This document shows positions 26,141 through 32,836 of a stretch of 64,000 bases of DNA, one piece after another. Each line of letters begins with the position of its first letter. The first letter of the stretch is position 1. A program made the position numbers and the translations under genes. Origin of the DNA: Haloplanus rubicundus (GTDB lineage: Archaea; Halobacteriota; Halobacteria; Halobacteriales; Haloferacaceae); assembly GCF_003342675.1 (NCBI RefSeq), contig NZ_CP031148.1:1-64000 (forward strand), read 5' to 3'. Below the pieces are notes generated by a model. That model ran no database searches. It worked only from the letters and a program-made list of their open reading frames with translations, and was not told the DNA's origin.

Positions 26141-27058
26141 ATGGTCGACCCGATCACGGCGACTCTCGGGGCGTTATCCTTGGGCGTCGACGCAGCGAGC
26201 ATCTATCACCAGCGAAGAACCGCCACCACCGACGGCGGCGTCGACGAAATTGGCAGGGTCAAAGAGTTCTGGGAGGCACACCGTCGAGACACGCTCGATA
26301 CGGGGTCGTACGTTACAGTCGAAGGAACGCTGTCGATGTACGCGCCGATGATCTTCGGAGATCCACGGCTCATCAAGCAGCGGCACTTCGAGTTCAGAGA
26401 CGCACTTTCGACGGAGGCGCCGACCAGCATCGACGCCCTCGTCAGCATCAGTTCGGGACAACCGGTCGTCCGCCTGGAGCCGATGAAAGGGATCTACTAC
26501 GCGGGACTCTATCAGGGCATCGGCCGAAATTCGATCCCCGTCTTCGTCGACGAGCAGCGCCTCGATTCGTGGTGTGACGAGCGTACGAACACCAGCAAGC
26601 AGGTGTGGGACGTCGCGTTGACCGGTCAGCTCGACGACCTGCCGACCGAGTGGGACGATTTTTTCTCTATTTTCGGCCTCGATCAGGAAGCTCCCGAATA
26701 CGCGATCTATGTACAGGACGATAGCACCTCGAACATCGAGTATCGGGGAGAGACGAGGTTCTTCGAAGCCGACGTGTGGGCCGCGTACGAACACGGCGGC
26801 GAGCGCGACTGGATGACCCGGTGTCCCGACTTCGCCGAACGGACCGAGATCAGACGGGCGATCGACGCCATCATCGATAATCTCGAAGCGATCGGCGGTC
26901 CGGTCGAACTGGTCTCACAGTACGATCTCGTGGACCAGCCCCTGGGAAAGAGTCCGAGCATCGATCAGACGTCGACGCACGTCCAAGAGATGTCGAATAG
27001 ACGAGTCCGGCAAACCTACATCGACGAAGTGTCGGAACTCGTCGATACGTACACCTAG
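26141..27058 (+). CDS. Orphan protein inside the tRNA-Phe integration zone
   Basis: A 305-residue protein without a recognised family. The ATG at 26141 was chosen because the hydrophobic ITATLGALSLGVDAASI helix then lies at the N-terminus; starts at 26117 and 26120 are possible. The rest is mixed alpha/beta, rich in Asp, Glu and aromatic residues, with SSGQPVVRLEPMKGIYYAGL and EYAIYVQDDSTSNIEYRGET as beta-like stretches. Its G+C content is visibly lower than that of its neighbours (ttttttctctatttt occurs in frame). It is bracketed by direct repeats with tRNA fragments, so it is probably cargo of an integrated element. A toxin, an effector or a DUF are all possible. Confidence 0.7.
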   Translation: MVDPITATLGALSLGVDAASIYHQRRTATTDGGVDEIGRVKEFWEAHRRDTLDTGSYVTVEGTLSMYAPMIFGDPRLIKQRHFEFRDALSTEAPTSIDALVSISSGQPVVRLEPMKGIYYAGLYQGIGRNSIPVFVDEQRLDSWCDERTNTSKQVWDVALTGQLDDLPTEWDDFFSIFGLDQEAPEYAIYVQDDSTSNIEYRGETRFFEADVWAAYEHGGERDWMTRCPDFAERTEIRRAIDAIIDNLEAIGGPVELVSQYDLVDQPLGKSPSIDQTSTHVQEMSNRRVRQTYIDEVSELVDTYT

Positions 27059-27238
27059 ACGGGCGTCGTTTGCGCCGAGTCGACAGCCAATTCGCCTGAA
27101 AGTCACGACCCGACGTATTTCGATCAGTTCGGTCACCCGTGCCGGACCTCCCGTATTCGCGTCGCTGCGCCCTTCCGACTCGCTCAACTCCGATCAGGCC
27201 GTATCTCTTCGCCCAAGAGTGAATTCGGTACGGAAAGA

Positions 27239-27257
27239 CCGCCTCCCCGATTTGAAC
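27239..27257 (-). repeat. 19-base tRNA-Phe 3'-end fragment
   Basis: Identical to the T-arm and acceptor portion of the intact tRNA-Phe (27656-27674) and in the same orientation. It is followed after 57 bases by a second piece of the same tRNA at 27315-27340. Confidence 0.8.
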
Positions 27258-27314
27258 TCCGGAAGACTCGCTACCGCTCGTCTTTCGACTTCCCGCGAGC
27301 GGAGCGAGCGGGAA

Positions 27315-27340
27315 GGGGGACAGCTCGATCTTCAGTCGAG
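27315..27340 (-). repeat. 26-base tRNA-Phe anticodon-arm fragment
   Basis: All 26 bases match 27675-27700 of the intact gene, covering the variable region and the anticodon arm. With 27239-27257 it forms a half tRNA interrupted by a 57-base insertion carrying a cttcccgc/gcgggaag hairpin. Confidence 0.85.
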
Positions 27341-27525
27341 ACGTGTCGAAGCCATGTACCGTGCCGAGCGGAGCGAGGCGCGGTTTCACTGCTGGCGAAC
27401 GGAGTGAGCCAGCAGGGAGTTTTTCCCCACGTTTTTACGAGGAGCGGTTCCCGCAGGCCGCCGAAGGCGGCCAAGGAAACCCGACGAAGTAAAAAGTGGG
27501 AGTATGCCGCCTCCCCGATTTGAAC
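27341..27525. repeat. Right copy of the direct repeat ending in a tRNA-Phe fragment
   Basis: Counterpart of 25845-25999. It ends at 27505-27525 with 21 bases identical to the 3' end of tRNA-Phe, including the position of base 73. Short inverted motifs (gagcggagcgagg; gctggcgaacggagtgagccagc) are typical of haloarchaeal element ends. Confidence 0.8.
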
Positions 27526-27653
27526 TCGCCGAGACGTTCCTGCTCGCGCCTGCGGCGCTGCGCGGGCGTGCGACTCGTCTGCTCAAATCGGCTCGGGCAT
27601 TTTCACTGCACACGAGCTCGGTCGCTTCGCTCCCTCGTCAGTTCGCAGGAAAA
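27526..27653. other. Short spacer between tRNA fragments
   Basis: 128 bases between the last tRNA fragment and the intact tRNA-Phe, holding palindromic motifs (gcgcctgcggcgctgcgcgggcg) and no gene. It is probably the remnant of a further integration, or the 3' flank exchanged by it. Confidence 0.4.
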
Positions 27654-27727
27654 TGCCGCCTCCCCGATTTGAACGGGGGACAGCTCGATCTTCAGTCGAG
27701 TGCTCTCCCAGTCTGAGCTAAGGCGGC
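27654..27727 (-). tRNA. tRNA-Phe (GAA)
   Basis: Read on the minus strand, the 74 bases fold into a full cloverleaf: acceptor GCCGCCT pairing AGGCGGC, D arm with AGCTC, anticodon stem TCGA/TCGA around CTGAAGA (anticodon GAA), and T arm CCCCG-TTCAAAT-CGGGG. No intron is present and CCA is not encoded. Several partial copies of its 3' half lie immediately downstream (27505, 27315, 27239, 25983), marking it as a favoured integration site. Confidence 0.95.
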
Positions 27728-27781
27728 GCAGTTTCGACGACGGGGATAGCAGGCAAAAGGATTTCGAAACGGATGGGCCAA

Positions 27782-28369
27782 TCAGGACACGTCGCGTCGC
27801 TCGGTGAAGACGCGCGTCCCGCTGGCGGTACGGACCGTCGTCTCGATTCGAACGACGCCGTCGTTGGCCTCGATGCGCGCGGCGTCGACGTAGCCGACCC
27901 GGACGGTGCGCGTTCGCGTCACCGTCTGCCCCGCGTCGAGGCTGCCGACGTCGGACTGGCCCTCCCAGACGAGGCTGCCGTCGGTCGTGATTCGGGTGCT
28001 GACGCGCACCTCGGTGGCGGACGCCGACCCCTCGTTCGACAGCGCGACCGTCACCGACCGGCAGCGAGTGCCACAGGACTCGATCGATCGAACGCGCATG
28101 GCGATGGCGGGGGCGCGCTCGGCCGTCGACTGTGGGGTCGTCTCCGCCGCCGTCGCGGCCGGCGTGGGCGTCGAGCCGCCGTCGGCGCCGGTGGCCGTCG
28201 TCCCGGCCGGCCCGCTCATCCCGAGGGCGACGGCCGCGACGAGGACGACGACGAGACCCCCGAGCAGGACGAACTCGCCACGGGCGAGCGGCAGGTCCGT
28301 GCCGGTCTCGTCACCCTCGGTGTCGTCGGCCGACCCGGGCGGCGCTGGGTTTTCGTCCCCCGACTCCAT
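27782..28369 (-). CDS. Single-pass membrane protein with external beta domain
   Basis: A 195-residue protein. An acidic N-terminus (about 30 residues) precedes one membrane helix (GEFVLLGGLVVVLVAAVALG, about 31-50), then a Thr/Ala/Gly linker and a beta-sandwich-like domain of about 110 residues (RSVTVALSNEGSASATEVRV, VVRIETTVRTASGTRVF). The domain has CARDB-like spacing and contains a CGTRC cysteine pair. The topology suggests the domain lies outside. Function unknown. Confidence 0.75.
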   Translation of the reverse strand: MESGDENPAPPGSADDTEGDETGTDLPLARGEFVLLGGLVVVLVAAVALGMSGPAGTTATGADGGSTPTPAATAAETTPQSTAERAPAIAMRVRSIESCGTRCRSVTVALSNEGSASATEVRVSTRITTDGSLVWEGQSDVGSLDAGQTVTRTRTVRVGYVDAARIEANDGVVRIETTVRTASGTRVFTERRDVS

Positions 28370-28449
28370 GCCCCGACGTTGGCCGGCGCCGCCGATAGGT
28401 CTGATGGCCGCCGACGAGAGGCTTTTGCGCCGTCACGACAACGTGTTGC

Positions 28450-28596
28450 ATGGAAGAGACGTTCGTCTGCCCCATCTGCGAGCACGCGTGCAAGACCCGA
28501 AATCACCTGCGCGAACACCTCCACGACCACCACCACAAAAGCGACATCATCGACCGCTATCTGGCGGAACTGAACGATCACGCCGACAGCCGGTAG
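28450..28596 (+). CDS. Small C2H2-like zinc-finger protein
   Basis: A 48-residue protein starting METFVCPIC-like (MEETFVCPICEHAC). Cys7 and Cys10 with a downstream His-rich helix (RNHLREHLHDHHHK) fit a classical zinc finger; the remainder is helical (IIDRYLAELNDHADSR). It overlaps the convergent proteasome-like gene by 19 bases. Such mini zinc fingers are conserved across haloarchaea and probably bind nucleic acid or protein. Confidence 0.75.
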   Translation: MEETFVCPICEHACKTRNHLREHLHDHHHKSDIIDRYLAELNDHADSR

Positions 28597-29102
28597 CTGT
28601 CGTATTCGCTCCCCGTACCGGCGTCCCGTTCCGCGGCCGCCGAGAGCGCGTCGCGGGCGAGCGCCGCCGCCTCGTCGAGGGTCGCGTCGGGGTCGTGGCC
28701 CGCTTCGAGCGCACCCAGCGCCACCGATGCACCGCTCCCGAACGCCGCCACGTCGTCGGCGGTGACGCCGCCGTCGGGGCTGACGGCCCGGAGTGCGGGC
28801 CGACCGTCGCCGTCACGGGCGACCACAAGGACGGCGGCGTCGAACTCGGTGGCGAGGTCGCTCGCCATGCGGGTGAACGGTTCGATATCGAGGTCGCCGC
28901 GCTCGGTTCGGTACGTTCGAATCTCGCTCGCCAGACGGTCGGCGAAGCCGTCCACGTCCGCGCCGACGACGCCGAAGCCGACGCGCCCGAAGTCGAAGAC
29001 GTGCCGGCGGGAGCGACTGCGGACGTGGCCGCCGCTCGCGACCACGCGGTCACCCGCGAGGACGACGCCGTCCGCACACGACACGCCGAGGACGGTGCTC
29101 AT
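28578..29102 (-). CDS. Proteasome beta-like Ntn-hydrolase paralog
   Basis: A 174-residue proteasome-subunit fold, shorter than catalytic beta subunits and with no propeptide. The GVSCADGVVLAGDR segment aligns with positions 5-18 of mature beta subunits, which places Ser2 of the translated product at the position of catalytic Thr1, with Asp17 conserved. Lys33 appears replaced (RSRRHVF, with His in that place), while the GSGASVALGALE and ERDAGTG blocks match the regions of Ser129 and Asp166. It may be a Ser-type or inactive relative rather than part of the 20S core. Confidence 0.72.
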   Translation of the reverse strand: MSTVLGVSCADGVVLAGDRVVASGGHVRSRSRRHVFDFGRVGFGVVGADVDGFADRLASEIRTYRTERGDLDIEPFTRMASDLATEFDAAVLVVARDGDGRPALRAVSPDGGVTADDVAAFGSGASVALGALEAGHDPDATLDEAAALARDALSAAAERDAGTGSEYDSYRLSA

Positions 29103-29140
29103 GGGTGATAGTTGGACGGGCGGACGGGTAGGGATGTCGT

Positions 29141-30247
29141 CTAGCCGACGAGGTCGGCGACCAGTTCCTCGGGATCGAACCGGTCGAGGTCGTCGTAGCC
29201 CTGCCCGGTGCCGAGAAAGAGGACCGGCTTGCCGGTCACGTAGGCGACTGAGATGGCCGCGCCGCCCTGCGAGTCGGCGTCGGCTTTCGTCAGCACCGCG
29301 CCGTCGATTTCGGCGGCGTCGTCGAACTGTTTCGCTCGCTCCACGGCGTCCTGGCCCGCGACCGCCTCGTCGACGAAGATGGTGAGGTCGGGGTCGACCA
29401 CGCGGTCGATTTTCTCCAACTGGGCCATCAAGTCGCTCGACGTGTGGAGGCGGCCGGCTGTGTCGCCGAGCACCACGTCCACGTCGTTGGCCTCGGCGTA
29501 CTCGACGCCGTCGTAGATGACGGCCGCGGGGTCGCCGCCCTGTTCGTGGGCGATCAGGCGCTTGCCGAGCGCCTCCGCGTGCTCGCGGATCTGCTCGTTC
29601 GCGCCCGCACGGTACGTGTCCCCGTTGGCGAGCACCGAGGAGTAGCCCCGATCCTCCAGATAGCGGGCCATCTTCGCGATGGTCGTGGTTTTCCCGACGC
29701 CGTTGACGCCGGTGAAGACGATGGTGACGGGTTTCTCCGCCTCCGCGATGCGCTCCTCGAAGTCGAACTGGCCGACGCTGATCACGTCGAGGAGGGCGTC
29801 GCGCAGGGCGTCGGCGACGAGGTCGCCCGTACTCGCCATCTGGGATTTGGTTTCGCCGATCAGGTTCGACCGGAGGTCGTCGAGGATGGCCTCCGCGACG
29901 CCCATCTCCACGTCGCTCTCCAGCAGGGCCATCTCGAGGTTCCAGAGCGGGTCCTCGAGGTCCTCCTCCTCGAGGACGACCTTGCCGGTGGCGAAGGCCT
30001 TGGCTCGCTGGAGGCGGCCGGGACCGTCTTCGTCCGCGTCCGACGACGCGGACTCAGTCGACGACTCGGCGTCGGTGTCGGCCTCGACGTCGGAGTCGGC
30101 GTCGGTGTCGGCCTCGACGTCGGAGTCGGCGTCGACGTCGGCCTCCGCCTCGACTTCAGCCTCCGCCTCCACGTCGGCCTCGGCGTCGGCACTCTCCTCG
30201 ACGTCGCTCCGGAAACTGTCCAGCTTGTCTTTCAGTCCGTCGAACAT
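29141..30247 (-). CDS. ftsY: Signal recognition particle receptor FtsY
   Basis: A 368-residue SRP receptor GTPase that docks SRP-ribosome complexes at the membrane. It has an acidic N-terminal A domain of about 75 residues with alternating Asp/Glu/Ala/Val, a helical N domain, then the G domain: TGVNGVGKTTTIAKMARYL (G1, near residue 183), DTYRAGANEQ (G2), DTAGR (G3) and TKAD (G4). GQGYDDLDRFDPE is the usual C-terminus. It is the last gene of a six-gene minus-strand operon with ribosomal proteins, eIF6 and prefoldin, an arrangement shared by haloarchaea. Confidence 0.97.
   Translation of the reverse strand: MFDGLKDKLDSFRSDVEESADAEADVEAEAEVEAEADVDADSDVEADTDADSDVEADTDAESSTESASSDADEDGPGRLQRAKAFATGKVVLEEEDLEDPLWNLEMALLESDVEMGVAEAILDDLRSNLIGETKSQMASTGDLVADALRDALLDVISVGQFDFEERIAEAEKPVTIVFTGVNGVGKTTTIAKMARYLEDRGYSSVLANGDTYRAGANEQIREHAEALGKRLIAHEQGGDPAAVIYDGVEYAEANDVDVVLGDTAGRLHTSSDLMAQLEKIDRVVDPDLTIFVDEAVAGQDAVERAKQFDDAAEIDGAVLTKADADSQGGAAISVAYVTGKPVLFLGTGQGYDDLDRFDPEELVADLVG
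30071..30130. repeat. 30-bp perfect tandem repeat in the FtsY acidic domain
   Basis: Two identical 30-base units (30071-30100 and 30101-30130) encode the DADSDVEADT repeat of the A domain. They keep frame and probably vary in copy number between strains. Confidence 0.85.
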
Positions 30248-30256
30248 CGGCCGTCC

Positions 30257-30721
30257 CTACTCGTCGCCCTGCTCTTGCTGTTGCTGCATCTGCTGCATCT
30301 GCTGTTGCTGCATCTGCTGTTGCATCTGCTGGGCCTGCTGCTCGATCTCGTCGCTCTCGGATTCGAGCTCCGAAATCTCGTCTTCCACGTCGTCGATCCG
30401 GTCGTCGAGGACGGCCTTCTTGCGTTCGAGCGCGTCGACGGCGTCGTCCTGTTCCTGCTCGGCCGCGTAGCCGCCGCCGAGGTCGACGATGACCTCGTCG
30501 ATGTCCTGAATCTCGGCACGGAGGTACGCGCCGCCACCGAGGGGCACCTGCACCATCGAACCGCTGTCGAGCGTCTCGATGGCCTCGATGGCCTCGTCGA
30601 TCTCGCTCTGTCGGGTGCGGAGGTCCTCGATTTCGGCTTCGAGTTCCGCGATCTCCTCGTCGATAGCTTCGAGTTCCTGGGAGAGCTGCTGGAGTTGCTG
30701 CTGACCGCCACCACCCATCAT
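30257..30721 (-). CDS. pfdA: Prefoldin subunit alpha
   Basis: A 154-residue prefoldin alpha subunit, which captures unfolded chains and hands them to the thermosome (encoded at 39.5-41.2 kb). Two long coiled coils flank the beta-hairpin region (MVQVPLGGGAYLRAEIQD, about residues 56-73, and VIVDLGGGYAAE). The tail is a run of Gln and Met (MQQQMQQQQMQQ). The ATG overlaps the stop of the upstream LX gene. Confidence 0.95.
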   Translation of the reverse strand: MMGGGGQQQLQQLSQELEAIDEEIAELEAEIEDLRTRQSEIDEAIEAIETLDSGSMVQVPLGGGAYLRAEIQDIDEVIVDLGGGYAAEQEQDDAVDALERKKAVLDDRIDDVEDEISELESESDEIEQQAQQMQQQMQQQQMQQMQQQQEQGDE

Positions 30722-30894
30722 GCCGCGCTCACCTCGCTGATTTCGACCTGCGTTCGCTTGAGACCGTGCTCGCTGCCGAGTCGCGAGAGCGCGTGCTCGC
30801 GCGCGACGTTCTCGTTGGGAGCGTCGATGGTCTTCTCGAAGTCACGATGCCCGAGTCGATCCTGAAAGCGCCCGCTGACGACGAATTGACTCAT
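30718..30894 (-). CDS. 50S ribosomal protein LX (L18Ae/L20e)
   Basis: A 58-residue archaeal ribosomal protein starting MSQFVVSGRFQDRLGHRDFE and ending TQVEISEVSAA. The combination FEKTIDAPNEN with REHALSRLGSEHGLKR is characteristic of the L18Ae/LX family. It sits between eIF6 and prefoldin alpha, its standard archaeal place, with an ATGA overlap to prefoldin. Confidence 0.93.
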   Translation of the reverse strand: MSQFVVSGRFQDRLGHRDFEKTIDAPNENVAREHALSRLGSEHGLKRTQVEISEVSAA

Positions 30895-30930
30895 GTACCG
30901 AAGGGTCGTGAGGAAGCGGGAAGTATCTTC

Positions 30931-31596
30931 CTACTCGATGTAGCCGAGGGTCTCCTCGATGCGACCCAGCTCCGGGCCGGTCGTGTCGGTCCCGACGACG
31001 TAGCCCGAATCGTTGGCGACGAGGCCGCTCCCGACGAGCGGCGCGCCGTAGTTGACGGTGCCGATGTCGGCGCGCACGTCGAGCACGTCCTCGATGGCTT
31101 CGAGTTCGGGTTCCCGGGACTTCGGGTGACAGAGGACGCCCTCGTTGGTCGCGACGGCAGCGGTACCGACGGTACGCACGTCCGCGAGATCGCCGCGCTC
31201 GACGGGCACGTCGAGTGCCGACTTCACCGCTTGGACGGCCTCACGGTTCAGATCGGGGTGGACGTACGCGCCGTAGTCGTTCGCGAGGACGACGTTGCCG
31301 GCGGCGTTGATGCGCCCGGGGAGTTCGGTGACGGGCAGGTCCGTCGCCTCCTCGATGGCGTCCATCTCGCGGTCGGTCGCCCGGCCGGAGACGAGCAGGC
31401 CGGACTCGTTGCCGACGGCGAGGGCGCCGACGGTGCCGGAGCCGCCGACCGTCGTCGGCACGGCGTCGACGTCGAGTTCCGCCGCCATGTCGGCGACGGT
31501 GTCGTCGTCGGCGTCCGGCCGCACGAGCAGACAGTCGTCCGTCGCGCGGGCGAACACGCCGACGTAGGACGAGCCGGCGAAGGAGGCGCGTAACAC
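30931..31596 (-). CDS. Translation initiation factor 6 (aIF6)
   Basis: A 221-residue aIF6, an anti-association factor that binds the 50S subunit during late assembly. The five-fold repeated beta-alpha pattern is visible, with motifs such as [45 protein letters not shown] and [20 protein letters not shown]. Length matches the family. The start lies one base beyond the stop of L31e, in the ribosomal operon. Confidence 0.97.
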   Translation of the reverse strand: MLRASFAGSSYVGVFARATDDCLLVRPDADDDTVADMAAELDVDAVPTTVGGSGTVGALAVGNESGLLVSGRATDREMDAIEEATDLPVTELPGRINAAGNVVLANDYGAYVHPDLNREAVQAVKSALDVPVERGDLADVRTVGTAAVATNEGVLCHPKSREPELEAIEDVLDVRADIGTVNYGAPLVGSGLVANDSGYVVGTDTTGPELGRIEETLGYIE

Positions 31597-31597
31597 G

Positions 31598-31876
31598 TTA
31601 GTCGGCGAGTTCGGCTTCGACGGTCGGTTCCCCGTCCTCGACGAAGCGGGCGGCGCGAACGCGAAGCTTGCTCGGCGGGTTGTTGCGGCCCTGTGCCCAC
31701 ATGGCCTCGTTGATGCCGGGGTCGAGTCGAACCTCGCTCTCGTCGACCTTGAAGTGTTTCGCGAGGTGCCCGCGGACGAGCTTCATCGCGCGGTCGGCCT
31801 GCTTGTTCGACGGCGCGGCCTTCGCGTCGCGGAGCGGGACGGTCACGACGCGCTCCTCGAAGTCGTTGGCGCTCAT
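31598..31876 (-). CDS. rpl31e: 50S ribosomal protein L31e
   Basis: A 92-residue L31e starting [19 protein letters not shown], with the conserved [16 protein letters not shown] and [19 protein letters not shown] core. It starts directly after the L39e stop and is followed by aIF6, as in other archaea. Confidence 0.97.
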   Translation of the reverse strand: MSANDFEERVVTVPLRDAKAAPSNKQADRAMKLVRGHLAKHFKVDESEVRLDPGINEAMWAQGRNNPPSKLRVRAARFVEDGEPTVEAELAD

Positions 31877-32029
31877 CTATTCGTCCGTGTCGTTCCGGCG
31901 CCAGTTGCGCCGCTTGGGGTTGCGCGTCACCTGTCGGTCCGTCTTGAGCATGACCCACGCGGGCACGCGGCTGTTCTGGTTTTCCAGCTTTGCGAGGCGT
32001 TTCTTCTTCGCCTTCGATTTCTTGCCCAT
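31877..32029 (-). CDS. rpl39e: 50S ribosomal protein L39e
   Basis: A 50-residue basic protein lining the ribosomal exit tunnel: [19 protein letters not shown], then [19 protein letters not shown]. It opens the L39e-L31e-aIF6-LX-prefoldin-FtsY operon. Its ATG at 32029 follows a TATA-like ataaaatctt on the opposite strand near 32056, giving a leaderless or short-leader transcript. Confidence 0.97.
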   Translation of the reverse strand: MGKKSKAKKKRLAKLENQNSRVPAWVMLKTDRQVTRNPKRRNWRRNDTDE

Positions 32030-32106
32030 AGTGGGCACCACTACCCAGCCGCCGCATAAAATCTTGTTTGTTCGGCCGTCGCGGCGGACGGCGACGCGGA
32101 CGCCCG

Positions 32107-32306
32107 TCAGGCGCCGTCGAACGGGTCCGCGAACCTGCCCCGGATGTAGTACCGGACGAAGTTCCCGTACGTTCGGTCGCCGGGGTGGTCCGCGACCTGT
32201 TCGTAGCGGACGATGCCGTCGGCGTTGAGTACGTCCCCGCCGGTGAGGCCGGTCCGCTCGACCTTCCGGCGTCTGGACTCGGAACGAACGCAATCGTAGG
32301 GGTTCG
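32107..32306 (-). pseudogene. Possible gene remnant downstream of repeated promoter module A
   Basis: The minus strand keeps an open frame whose last 35 residues look protein-like ([31 protein letters not shown]). No ATG, GTG or well-placed start follows promoter module A (32307-32327), and a second frame reads [10 protein letters not shown] just after it. It may be a frameshifted relic. Real, intact coding is not demonstrated. Confidence 0.3.
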
Positions 32307-32327
32307 CTATCGCAACATACGATTTAT
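32307..32327 (-). promoter_or_regulatory. TATA plus GTAT-N6-ATAC module, copy A
   Basis: Read on the minus strand: ataaatcgtatgttgcgata followed by g. It combines a TATA-like start (ATAAAT) with a half-site pair GTAT-N6-ATAG. It faces the possible gene remnant at 32107-32306. Confidence 0.55.
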
Positions 32328-32796
32328 CGACTGCGTGCGTGAGGCCCGAGGAAACCGCTGTTTCCGTGGCGAGAAGATTCACCACGTCGAAATCGGGGCG
32401 ACGTGGATGATCGAGTCCGCGGTGGTCGCCGAGCGGTTCGCGGCGGGGCGGCTGTCGACACCTCACGAGGTACTGGTCGACGACCCGTCTCGTCGACGGG
32501 CGTTCCTGCAGTCGGGGGCGACCGGTGTGCGCGCGCGATTGTGATGAGCCAGAACGACTGACTTCGAGAGCTCACAGGCCGAGTCTGCGAGAGCGACGTT
32601 GTGGTCCGGTTCGGCGCGACACCGGCCGCTTTCACGCCCCGACTGTCCACCACCGGGCAGGGTGAAATGGGCATCCTGCGGGCAGATCCGACGGCGTTCG
32701 AGAGCGAGAGCGCCTACCGAATCGCCCGCGTGTCGCCCCGACCGTTGATTAACCGCCGCTTCTACATCCGACCGTCGCCGGATGCGACAACCCAGT
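32328..32796. other. Intergenic region between promoter modules A and C
   Basis: About 470 bases between two divergent copies of the promoter module. Open frames exist on both strands but lack starts, ribosome-binding context and recognisable motifs. It may be a decayed gene. Confidence 0.4.
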
Positions 32797-32817
32797 ATAA
32801 ATCGTATGCCGCTATAC
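32797..32817 (+). promoter_or_regulatory. TATA plus GTAT-N6-ATAC module, copy C
   Basis: ataaatcgtatgccgctata followed by c, ending 19 bases before the ATG of the CocE-type hydrolase. The TATA-like part is 35-40 bases before the ATG, so the palindrome would lie between TATA and the transcription start, a repressor position. Confidence 0.65.
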
Positions 32818-32836
32818 AAAATGGAGAACACTACGG

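Noticed and set aside
27239-27525. Extra tRNA-Phe genes
   Set aside because: Only 3' or anticodon fragments occur; no acceptor-to-acceptor cloverleaf can be formed except at 27654-27727.
32068-32544. Plus-strand open frame of 158 residues between L39e and the CocE gene
   Set aside because: It crosses promoter module A and has no recognisable domain or start context.
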